NCBI GenBank assembly: GCA_001931905.2
Contig: MSJI02000178.1
Span: forward strand, 1 to 64,000
Reading direction: 5' to 3'
Length of the DNA stretch: 64,000 nucleotides
Source: Cladosporium sp. IMV 00045
Lineage: Eukaryota > Ascomycota > Dothideomycetes > Cladosporiales > Cladosporiaceae
Shown: in pieces, positions 23,017 to 32,998 of the stretch
Layout of the letters: the number at the start of each line of letters is the position of its first letter
Numbering within the stretch: position 1 is the first letter of the stretch
The notes under the pieces: generated by a model
The model's input: the letters and a program-made list of their open reading frames with translations, nothing else
Told to the model about the DNA's origin: nothing
Databases searched by the model: none
Made by a program: the position numbers and the translations under genes

Positions 23017-24522
23017 TCAAGCTTTTGCAGCTTCGTAGAGTTTGGTTTCAACAGCCTCTGAAACTTGAATAACCTCAGCATCTGCTCAACCAGTCAATTA
23101 CAATGTTCAGGTGTGACGTTCTTTATTGGTAGGAGCAAGATTTACCTCCGTAGGGCAAAATCTGCGATGCAGTGATGCCCGCGATGCCAGTGCTTCTGTC
23201 AGTAAACCAGTAGAGATTAGCCAGGCCCTCCCATGATCCGGTTCCTGGAGTTCGACCGGTGTCCGACTTAAGGTGGGAGAGTGAGAACGACAGTCCCCAA
23301 CCCTCAGTCGAACCCGCTGGGACTGGAAACAGCGGTGTTCCGTTCGCCAACCATGGCTTCGCGGAGGGCCAGGGATAATCGCAAGGGCGCGGGATGTGAG
23401 GTATCTGATCCGTGAACATTTCTTCCATATGTTAGAATGTAATCGCAGTTTGGAAACACGCTTGAGCAGGATGATTACCGGCTACAGTCTCTGGATCCAA
23501 AATCTTTGCTTTGGTCTTGGGTGAAGTCCCATCGTTCAGAATAGTGGCGAGGATCTCTGGAATAATAGGCGATCAGAACGACTCATTGATACTTTTGATC
23601 TGGAAATGTGAGGCAACATACCACAAAATTCTACGGGGGATCCGAAGCACCCGCAACCACCCATGTAGAAAGGGTCTCTGCTCTCTTTCGCAGCTATCAG
23701 GGGATAGCGAAAGACCGTGTCCGTGACTTGAAGAGTACCATCAGCGGCTCGCTGATGCATATATGCAAGACGACTTAGCTGATCCGTGTCAGGAGTGAAT
23801 GTGATATTGCGAATGCCTAGAGGTCGTAAGATCTTTTCTTGAAAGTAGTCTTCGAGTGACAAGCCGGATGCTCGCTCAATGATAAGGCCTACCCAGTCAA
23901 GACTAGTGCCGTATTGGAACTTCGTCCCTGGTTGGTTAACAAGAGGTCGGTGGAGTATATCTGTACGAAGACCAGAGAAATCGTCAAGACCAACAGGACG
24001 TGCCCAGTCGCGCAGCTTGAAGTCTTCAAAGGCATATCCAAAGCCAGCTGGAGACAGAAATGTTAGCCAACTCGACATAAGTATGATGGTACCGTATTCT
24101 ATGAGATTGATCGCACCTGTATGTGTCATGAGCATCCGAAGTGTAATGGCCGTTTTCTGCGGAACAAGCGTGAAGCCGCCTTCGGGAAGTCTTTCAAGAA
24201 CCTTGACTTCCGTGAGTTCGGGTGCAAGTTGATCAACTACCTCAGGAAGGTCCAGTAACAGCTTCTGCTGCTCGACCAGTTGCATACAAGCAATTGACGT
24301 GATGAGCTTTGTGAAAGAAGCAAGCCAGAAAGTAGTCTCAAAAGTCATTGGCTCGGCATGACCCAGACCCCTGAAGCCGGATGCATGGTTGAAGAGAATC
24401 TCGCCATCGCGATTAACGGCTTGATAGATCACTCCTGGTATGGACGGCGTCGGGCCAGTCGTTTTTTCGTCAATGAACTTGCGCAAGTAAGCCGCGGTAT
24501 CTGCAGATAGAGGCGCCGCCAT
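23017..24522 (-). CDS. Beta-lactamase-fold serine hydrolase/transesterase
   Basis: Five exons: 24522-24117, 24047-23622, 23556-23479, 23421-23146, 23081-23017; 416 aa. Family of class C beta-lactamases, DD-peptidases and fungal transesterases such as LovD. The nucleophile is Ser69 of SFTK (SxxK) in FWLASFTKLIT; the Tyr motif appears as FQYGTSLDWVG; other landmarks are PGVIYQAVNRDG, ITLRMLMTHTAGFGYAF, KILRPLGIRNITF and the C-terminal EGWGLSFSLSH, TGSWEGLANLYW and ITASQILPYGD. No signal peptide, so probably cytosolic: an esterase, amidase or acyltransferase rather than an antibiotic-resistance enzyme. The ATG used here is the one just before the conserved domain; longer in-frame starts exist upstream. 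It is divergent from acetyl-CoA synthetase. Confidence 0.87.
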
Positions 24523-25061
24523 TATGGTGCTGTTATGGATATTCGAAGACAGGATTCCTTTCATATAACTGATAGTAGCGGGTATCACTTCAGCTGAAAA
24601 GATATGGACTGTTGTGGAGGCGATATAGGGCGATAGTCTGGCGACCACACGACCAGTTGTTGTCTCGTAGCCGAATCAGTCGATGTACGGTCCGAGACTT
24701 ACCCGGAAACGCGGTAAATCTTCCTCAAGAGGCAGGACCCGGAGTGGGATGATGAGCCTCCTGCCTATTCCGGTATGCCCGCCGCCAAGACGTAGACCGA
24801 AAGCGACATGACAGTAGGGCAGAAAGGCCTTGCCTGTCGTTGCAGTGAATTGGCAGACGTCGCCTCTTTGTGAAGCCTGAGTAATACCAGGATGTTCAGA
24901 TTGGGAAAGCAAGATGAACAAGGCGAAGTCGGTCGGACGGTAACGTAAAAGCCGGTGGTAGACATGCCAGGAATCTGTTTGACCGTACGCACTCGATTTC
25001 TTCAAAGCTCTGTGAGACCTGCAGCGGTACTTGGTCTTGTCTGTGTCATCAATCTTGGTGC
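24523..25061. promoter_or_regulatory. Divergent promoter region between the beta-lactamase-like gene and acetyl-CoA synthetase
   Basis: 539 bp with no recognisable coding sequence apart from in-frame extensions of the beta-lactamase-like gene. Confidence 0.4.
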
Positions 25062-27305
25062 GTGAACTCAGACGGACGGCTTTCTCCTACTATTGGCATC
25101 CGAGACCCGAGCAACATGGCAAACTCACTGGACGACCGCATCTCTGTTCCTCCGGCATGTCGTTTGAACCACACAGCCTGGCCGCATTTGAGCGGATTGG
25201 CTGAATACGAACAACTCTATCAGCAATCTATCCGCGAGCCGGATGAGTTCTGGGGCAAAGTGACCAGGGAGCTTGTTAGCTTCGAAAAGGACTTTCATAC
25301 CACTCGTTACGGCTCATTCGAGCGAGGGGATGTCTCCTGGTTCCTTGGAGGTCGTGTCAACGTCTCCTACAATTGTGTCGACCGCCACGCCATTGCAACA
25401 CCGGACAAACCAGCAATCATCTACGAAGCCGACGAGCCCAATGAAGGCCGAATTATCACATTTCGGGAACTCCTTGCACAAGTCTCACAGCTGGCCAGCT
25501 GTCTCTTGGCACAAGGTGTGAGGAAGGGCGACTGTGTGACGATATACCTGCCTATGATTCCCGAGGCAGTGATCGCTATGTTGGCTTGCGCACGCATCGG
25601 CGCCATCCACTCGATCGTGTTTGCAGGGTTCTCCGCAGAGTCCCTTCGCGAGAGGATCATAGACTCTGAATCCAAACTTGTCATCACTGCGAATGAGTCT
25701 GTTCGTGGTGGCAAGGTCATTCAGACTGGACATGTTGTGAACGAGGCGGTGAAGCAGTCACCCTCTGTGCAGCGTGTTCTGATATTCCAGAGGACCCCCA
25801 AGCCCTACGATGCATGGCAGGATGGCAGGGACCTCTGGTGGCACGAGGAAGTTCCAAAATATCCTAACTATATCGACCCGGAGCCCATGTCGTCGGAAGA
25901 TCCTCTCTTCCTGCTCTACACGTCCGGATCCACGGGAAAGCCCAAAGGCCTGGTACACACTACAGCGGGTTATCTTGTGGGTGCAGCTGCAACTGGCAAA
26001 TATGTCTTCGACATTCATCCGCAGGATCGCTTCTTCTGTGGTGGTGACGTTGGTTGGATCACTGGTCATACCTACGTTGTCTACTCGCCACTGTCTCTTG
26101 GATGCACAACGGTCGTCTTCGAAGGCACTCCAGTATACCCTGAGCCGACTCGATACTGGGACATTATTCGCAAACATAATGTCACACACTTCTACGTGGC
26201 ACCTACAGCTCTACGCCTCTTGAAGAAAATGGAAAATATCACAATTCCAGCAATGCCCACTTTGCGAGTCCTGGGCTCGGTTGGTGAGCCAATCGCACCT
26301 GAGGTCTGGAAATGGTATTTTGAGGTCGTCGGGAATTCCAATGCATTCCTTACAGATGTACGTGATGGCCCATAAATTTCGAGTCGGATGACCAGCTAAT
26401 ATTTGACTTTAGACTTACTGGCAAACCGAGACCGGCTCTCACCTCATTGCTCCACTCGCAGGAGTGACACCGATGAAACCAGGAAGTGCGGGTCAACCTA
26501 TGTTCGGTATTGATGCGGTCATAATCGACCCTGTCTCTGCTGAGATCATCACCGAGGCAGGGAAGGAGGGCGTTCTCGCTATCAGACAGCCTTGGCCGAG
26601 CATAGCGAGAACCATTTGGCGAGCTCACCAGCGCTATACGGAAACGTACTTCAACGTCTACAAAGGCTTTTACGTGAGTACAGGCCCGAATAATATCCGT
26701 ACGAGAAAAGCGTTGACAAGAAGCACAGTTCACGGGTGATGGTGCCTGCCGCGACGAAGACAGGTACTTCTGGATCAGAGGCAGAGTGGACGACGTGGTC
26801 AATGTTTCTGGACATCGTCTTTCTACTGCAGAAATCGAAGCCGCGCTACAAGAAGATTGTGAGTTGCCCAATCTTACATTGCTCTTCCCTGAAACATTGC
26901 TGATCCAGTCCCAAGCTCTTGTTGCAGAATCAGCCGCAGTAGGCGTTGCGGATGAGTTGACCGGCCAAACCATCCATGTCTTCGTCGGCTTAAAAACCCA
27001 TGAATGCCCACCTGATTCTGAGCTGGCGAGTCGGCTCATTAAACAGGTTCGCAGCAGTATCGGCCCATTCGCTGCACCGAAGAAAGTGCACATCGTACGA
27101 GATCTCCCCAAAACCAGAAGTGGCAAGGTCATGCGACGCATATTGCGGAAAGTGCTCGAGGGACAAGAAGATTCTCTTGGAGACATTTCAACGGTTCGAA
27201 AAGCCTTCACCCCAGCAAATGAAGTATACTGATGATTATTCCTAGCTTTCGGATCCTACTGTCGTCGGCGAAATTATCGAGATTGTGCGACGATCACGCG
27301 TATAA
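25062..27305 (+). CDS. Acetyl-coenzyme A synthetase
   Basis: Exons 25062-26357, 26413-26673, 26729-26858, 26916-27193, 27246-27305; 674 aa, the usual length of fungal acetyl-CoA synthetase (FacA about 670). It activates acetate with ATP and CoA through acetyl-AMP. Motifs: [17 protein letters not shown], the P-loop-like [56 protein letters not shown] and the catalytic Lys in [10 protein letters not shown]. The fourth intron is 57 nt with no stop, so reading through it would also be in frame; removing it restores the family spacing. The last intron starts with the weak donor GTTCGA, but splicing it gives [16 protein letters not shown], the conserved C-terminus. Probably a second, cluster-linked copy that salvages acetate. 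Confidence 0.9.
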
Positions 27306-27683
27306 GGATCGACAAACAACGATGAATCACGGAATGCTATAATGAGGGGCATATGCGGCATATCCTCGACTGTCCAAGAATATAGAAATAGCTAGATCTC
27401 TTATGCAATTGTCAAAGATTCTTTTCGTCTTCAATCGGCACAGAGCACATGATCTTGACTGAAAATCAGGTGTCCGGAACAAATTATTAGAGGTGATCCA
27501 TCGTCGGAAGTCAATTTGTAAACGTGCTTTCGTAAAGTACGACAATGTGGCATTAGCTAGAACTGGTGAAGTTCAAGCTCGTCCTACGAATATACAAATG
27601 GAAAATGGGAGCACAACAACGCATGCACACGACTTCGACCCTAGCTGAGGTGGAATGCACAGTGCTTTGAATTGTAGATGATG
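27306..27683. other. Convergent intergenic region
   Basis: 378 bp between two 3' ends. Nothing recognised. Confidence 0.4.
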
Positions 27684-28561
27684 TTACCTCGTTCGATTCC
27701 ACAATACTTGTAGTTCGTTGAAATCTGCCACAAGCCCACAGATACCGAGAAGTCCTGTGCTAAAGCACGAAAGGCCACTTTCTAAGCTGCAGTGTGTAGC
27801 GACAGGCATCCAGCCGATTGTAGCACATAGGTCCCCGACTTTTTCACGCCAGTTCAGGGTCTCTCGCTCTTCACTCTTTTGGGTGGTAGCTGACAGATCA
27901 CCCTGACTCTTGTATCGCAACGAAGCCTCTGCTACGATCCGCACAAGGCCGCACAGGATTGCCGCCAACCAGGCGCGGTAAGCTAGCCTGTAGACTGATG
28001 TCACATCTTTACCCCACCGGGTGATTAGGTAAATAGGCAAAGCACCTTTGTCGACCAAGAAAGCCAGGTTCTCCATAGACTGGAAGACAATTGAGGCTGC
28101 GCATTGTGATAACGTGGCAGCGTATACTGCACTTGGCTGTTGTCGGCTGCTTGCAGCCATTAAATGCTTCAGCCAAGCGTACATGGGAAATAGTCCCAGA
28201 AGGCGTAGGCTCGTCCGAGTGGTTGAGATAACCTCTGCGAGAGCTTGGAATCGTGTGGTAGCGTTGCCAGAAGGTAAAAGATTGTGTACATTGCTCCTCG
28301 ATTCCCCTTTCGGTTTGAGCAAAGACCGTTTTGCTTCTAGGAAGGCGAAGAGAAACAAAAGGTGATTGCCGTTGGCAAGTAACGACAGCAATCCCCCAGG
28401 TGTTCCGAGGAGCCTAGAAGATTGTCAGAGCGAGACTTTTTCCAAGACGTCAATCTTGTAGCATACTTATTGACTCTCAAGAGAAATTTGTCCAGGCCGA
28501 GAATAGCGTCAGTACCCCTCATGTTTGCGTTCGCGAATGACAAGTGAAGAAAAGGAAGCAT
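27684..28561 (-). CDS. PEX11-like peroxisome proliferation protein
   Basis: Two exons, 28561-28467 and 28413-27684; 274 aa. Resembles the fungal PEX11/PEX11C group of peroxisomal membrane proteins that drive elongation and division of peroxisomes. Seen: LLGTPGGLLSLLANGNHLL restored by the intron, a central LRLLGLFPMYAWLKHLM, then ATLSQCAASIVFQSMENLAFLVDKGALP and SVYRLAYRAWLAAILCGLVRI, and a last hydrophobic stretch STGLLGICGLVADFNELQ. The start at 28561 gives a 13-residue extension before a second Met (28522) at MRGTDAILGLDKFLLRVNK; the latter agrees better with relatives. The D-amino-acid oxidase gene next to it ends in a peroxisomal targeting tripeptide, so a shared peroxisomal role is plausible. 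Confidence 0.75.
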
Positions 28562-28915
28562 GAAGCGGAAGCAAACCGAAGCTGATGTATACGCAGCTAT
28601 TTCGCTTTCTTGCCGAGAAGCCAGATGATGATAAGAAGCCCTTTCCTAGAAAGGAAACTGGATTGGCCAATAAGCCCGTTTCCACCTACCTCATTGGGAT
28701 GAAAACCCAAGAGATAAGCGCACTTTCAAGCTAAGTTACCTCCAAGTTTGCGATGCACAGTTCGTATGCAGGTGGCTGTTCAAGTCGTTGACATCAAGAG
28801 CAAATCTGAGAAACCAATGCTCAATATCGTAAAACATGCTTGATTTGAAAAGGTTACATCGTCCTCATAAGCTACAAAGTGCTGCATCGGTTTGCGACAG
28901 GTGATCCAAACGCTC
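28562..28915. other. Intergenic region
   Basis: 354 bp between the start of the PEX11-like gene and the end of the D-amino-acid oxidase gene, same strand. Holds the PEX11-like promoter; nothing else recognised. Confidence 0.4.
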
Positions 28916-30236
28916 TCAGAGTTTCGCAAGGGGAGCAACGGCTTTCTCAATCAGATCGACGGTTTCTTGAGCGCAGCCGTAGGACGATTGGTAGCCTGCT
29001 CCGCCTGCTCCATAGTTGTGAACAACTGTCACGCCACCAATTTGCTCCTTCTCAATTCTGGTACCGCCCTCACGAACGGGCCTCAAGCCGACGCCGTGCC
29101 TGATGATGTCGAGATGTTCGATGCCTTTGCCACCTGTCAGTTGGGGGCACATGTCCACTGCCCTCTTCATGATCCTGACAGCAAGGCTGGGGTCCACTTG
29201 CGACTCCCAGTTGCCCTTTTGGTAGGAGCCGCCGAGGATAGTGCCGCCGCCGGCAGCTCTGCTCATCACATAACAGGCTTCTTCAGGCCCGTCGTCGGTT
29301 CCGGAAACATCAAGCATCTTTCCTGAGTCGTTGCGGACGATGACAATCTGACCGCGAGCTGGCACGACAAGCTTGTCTTCGACCCCTCCGAGCTTGGAAA
29401 CCATGAGGCCGGTGCAGTTGACGACAACGTCGACTTTGTAGCCAGGGTGAACACCAGGGGCAGTCGCTTCGGAGATGTGCTCGAAGACCGCGCGTTTGAA
29501 GGTGACGCCATTCCGCAGGCATTCTGACACGAGCCAAGGGAGGTAGATCGCAGTGTTTATGCAAACAGAGGTGAAGCTTGTAGCATGATCAATGCCTTCT
29601 TTGAGCTCGGACTTTGGCAGAAGGCGGAACTGCATAGTAGTCAGTTCTGAGGCCATAGTGGTAATCCACAGGTCAAGCACGTACATTTGGAACCACGTCT
29701 TTAAACCAAGGTGTGGGTGATAGAAGTTCAGCAAACCAGTCTGCGGTTGCTGTGCCAGTATCCTTGCCACGGCTGTGAATCTGGCATTCTACACATCGGG
29801 TCAATGGTCTGGAACACATTCAAAAGAGAAGTTGAGATACCTTGAAAATGGACGCCGGCCTCTGGGTGATTGGCAGCCAGCTCCTCCAATGGTCCCCAAG
29901 TACTCTTGTCCCAGCTTTCGGCTTTGGTGCCGCGGACAGACACACTTTGCACGTAAGTATTAGTTAAGAGCGCATTGACTGCCTCGGAGCAATAGGCTAC
30001 TCACGGCATGTAGTTGGCACCGGCCCAAGGGGAAGCGTATTCGATATCATAGTCGCCGGGCATATGTTTTGCAGCCACGACAATCTTGTAACCCGTCTTC
30101 CTGGACAAGAGAAGCGCGGTGGTCAACCCGGCCACGCCGGCCCTGCACAAATTTGTCAGTTGCCGCTCACAAAAGCATTATCAGGGCCATTCGTGGTGGA
30201 GCCATACCCGATGATGACAATATTCTTCTGCGCCAT
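28916..30236 (-). CDS. D-amino-acid oxidase, peroxisomal (C-terminal AKL)
   Basis: Five exons: 30236-30208, 30142-30005, 29944-29841, 29788-29685, 29629-28916; 362 aa, normal for DAAO (about 345-370). Oxidises D-amino acids to imino acids with H2O2 release; the imine then hydrolyses to keto acid and ammonia. The FAD site is split by the first intron and reads NIVIIGAGVAGLTTALLL; other motifs are DYDIEYASPWAGANYMP, VVVNCTGLMVSKLGG, PARGQIVIVRN, GLRPVREGGTRIE and HNYGAGGAGYQSSYG, which contain the substrate Arg and the usual C-terminal flavin loop. The protein ends LAKL, a PTS1 peroxisomal signal. It could recycle D-alanine made by the (R)-amine transaminase or accept D-amino acids directly. 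Aspartate-type DAO is an alternative. Confidence 0.92.
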
Positions 30237-31070
30237 TTATTCTTGGGTGCGTTGGTAATAAGTTGTGAATTCCCGAGCCTGTCCGCAGTTGTTTAACAGA
30301 ATCAACCCGACAGATGGCGAAAGTCTTCTTTAAGCGATGTAAGGCAGCGTGGTGAATTGAGGTCCTGGGGGTCAGACGAGCTGGTCATACAATCCTGCAG
30401 GCAGGGCGCAAGGGTATCCGATGAATGATTGAGATATACTGCTTGTACATGAGTTCGGCCTCCCGCGTGAATAGAAAACGTCGCGGCTCGCCTGTCTACA
30501 CTCCAGTAAAGCCTAAATGCCGGACTTGTTTTATCCATCCCAAAAAGGAGATACGGCTCGCCTGCAATGTGCTGCGGGAGAACCACGACCGCGAGTTGTA
30601 CACAGTCTCCCATCGAGGAAGGAGGAATTATTGCGGGGATTCCTTATGGGGGACCGAATGGAGAGTCTCGCTTGCCTAATATGGTAGTTCCGCTGATGTT
30701 TCCCGGAATGTTCCAGCCAAGAAGGAAGTTGACACTCCACACTGACCAGCCCCATATTGAGCACCAACGAATGCACCGGCCGCTCGTCGGTTCAAGGTTG
30801 GAGGTCATTTCTCCTATGCCCTAACGTCGCCTTCCTTCTTGTCCCCGTCCGTGCAGCAGCAGTACCATATTGACGGCGCTGATGACAGCAGAGTGTTCAA
30901 TGCTTGACGTCGTAGCCTTGGCGCGCGTCGCCTCATGTTCCACATTAGGTAGGCAAGCCTCCACTGTGTTTTAGTCTAGAGATCTCAAGTCATGCTGTGA
31001 GATCAACGTCCAGCCATTACCAGATGTCTGTAGATTTCCTTCCCTTACGGCCACCACTGCTTTGCACAAG
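30237..31070. promoter_or_regulatory. Divergent promoter region between D-amino-acid oxidase and glyoxalase
   Basis: 834 bp. Several short frames without resemblance to known proteins. Holds both promoters; no repeat noticed. Confidence 0.4.
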
Positions 31071-32088
31071 ATGACCGATCCATCGAAGTACAGATTCAAT
31101 CATTCCATGATCCGAGTCAAGGATCCTCAAGCCAGCATCGGATTTTATAAGCACCTTGGGCTTTCTCTGCTTGAGCACCTCAAGTTTCCGGAAAGCAGAT
31201 TTGATCTGTATCTGCTCGCCTACGACACACCTGCTGCCATCTCGCACGGTCGCCATCGGAGCGACCGAGAGGGTATTGTCGAGCTCACCCATAATTATGG
31301 GACTGAGAATGACTCTGAATACAAGATTTCCAACGGCAATGAAAGCCCACACAAGGGCTTTTGTCAGTTCGGGATAAGCGTCGACGACAGGCAAGCAGCA
31401 TCTAGACGCATTGCCGATGCGGGTTACCGAGTCTCAAACCCGACCCACGGCCATGATTCGGATGCTTTGACATTCGCGCAGGATCCAGATGGCTACTTCA
31501 TTGAACTCATCCAAAAGGCCTCCTCAGTCGACCAGGATCGCCCGAATGATACTGATAGTAGAACATATCGCTTGAACCACACCATGATCCGCGTGAAAGA
31601 TCCACAGATTTCTGTCGAGTTCTACAAGCGCGTTCTGGGCATGGTCGAGGTGCATGTTCTCAAGAATGAGAGTGCTGGCTTCGATCTATTCTTCCTTGGT
31701 TATGGTGCAAATGGCACTGGCCAAAGCTCGGGCGGGCTGGATACGATTGCTGATCGCGAAGGTTTGCTTGGACTGAGATGGGAATACGGCACTGAGAAAG
31801 AGGAGGGTCAGGTATATCACCACGGAAACGTAGAGCCGCAAGGGTTTGGCCACACTTGTGTTTCAGTGGACGACATAGAACAAGCTTGCGTGAGGTTCGA
31901 TCAACTGGGAGTGCAGTGGAAAAAGCGTCTGACCGACGGCAAGATGTCGAACATTGCCTTCATCCTAGGTACGATCTGTTAACCCCTGTTGCATTATCGC
32001 GGTTTGCTCAACGACTAACCACTGCTTTACAATAGACCCTGACGGCTACTGGATCGAAGTGATCCCGAACGAGAGACCAATTCTCTAG
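31071..32088 (+). CDS. Glyoxalase I, two-domain (lactoylglutathione lyase)
   Basis: Exons 31071-31968 and 32036-32088; 316 aa, like yeast Glo1 (326). It isomerises the glutathione hemithioacetal of methylglyoxal. Two tandem vicinal-oxygen-chelate domains are evident, starting YRFNHSMIRVKDPQASIGFYK and YRLNHTMIRVKDPQISVEFYK, each with a later HNYGTEND/WEYGTEKEE element and ending DPDGYFIELI and DPDGYWIEVIP, where the metal-binding Glu sits. The final exon supplies that second motif, so the intron is needed. An in-frame ATG at 31062 would add MHK. Aldehydes from amine oxidation or the SDR step could make it useful here, but it may be an ordinary housekeeping gene or paralogue. Confidence 0.9.
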
Positions 32089-32998
32089 GGATAGTCTCAC
32101 TTGACGTTTACGTCTTAACGGGAGGACAGATGGCGATTTCTTTGCTATATCTAAACCAAGGAGACATCATTTGCCAGTCATCTCTCCACCGCAGATTTTC
32201 ATGACGAATGGAGGAAAGCGTGAAGGCATCACAGAGTGACGTTCACTTTGAGCTGTGCAGCGAGAGGCCGAAGGTGGCACATAACGGACCTTGATGAGCC
32301 ATACGATGCCACCCCGAAAGAAGGGACACCTACGGAGCCTGGGTTTAGTTCAATAGTCGGACCTGTCTTGATTCTAGGATTGTCGTCGAGGAGTCAGTGA
32401 AGCAATGAAGAACGCAGATAAGCAAATCTCAGACAATTCGTGATAACATACCATGCCATTACAGAGATACCTGTGGCCAGTTTCTGACTTCCCCGAGCAG
32501 AAGAGGTTTCAGCAGCAGCGGCAGAAGCAGTAACAGCCCGATTGAAAGGATCGCGGCAGCAGACTTCACACAAACCAAACGCCCAAGCTAAAGTTCGTTC
32601 TGCGCTCTTGTTATCTTTGCAGCTGGTTCGACTGGATCGCAACCGGATCCCAGTCGCTATGTTGACTCACACGCGTGGACAAATCAAATTTTCCAGAGGG
32701 AAATTGTGAGAGCCAGTGACCATGCTCAGGTGTAGTTCGAATGGCACTCGAGGCTCAGAACGAGCGAAGTCGATCTCCTTATTCTATCGAAGTATCATGC
32801 TCGGCTAGAGATGGTAGCTTTGCCTGGATAGAACTGGAGCCTGAATTCATTGGATATCTCCCGAATAGCATCTTGCTCACCCGGGCTGACCGTCTGACAG
32901 CCAAGGCGACACAAGACCCATACAGGACCTTGTATACACGATCTATATCTAAATCTAAGGCCTTCCAAGCCTTCCAACTGGACAACGTTACAGTTATC
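32089..32998. other. Convergent intergenic region
   Basis: 910 bp between the ends of glyoxalase and the GH32 gene. Short frames only (for example 32741-33031); nothing recognised. Confidence 0.4.

Noticed and set aside
23017..24522. Antibiotic-resistance beta-lactamase
   Set aside because: The fold is right but fungal members without signal peptide are esterases or transesterases; nothing supports a resistance role.
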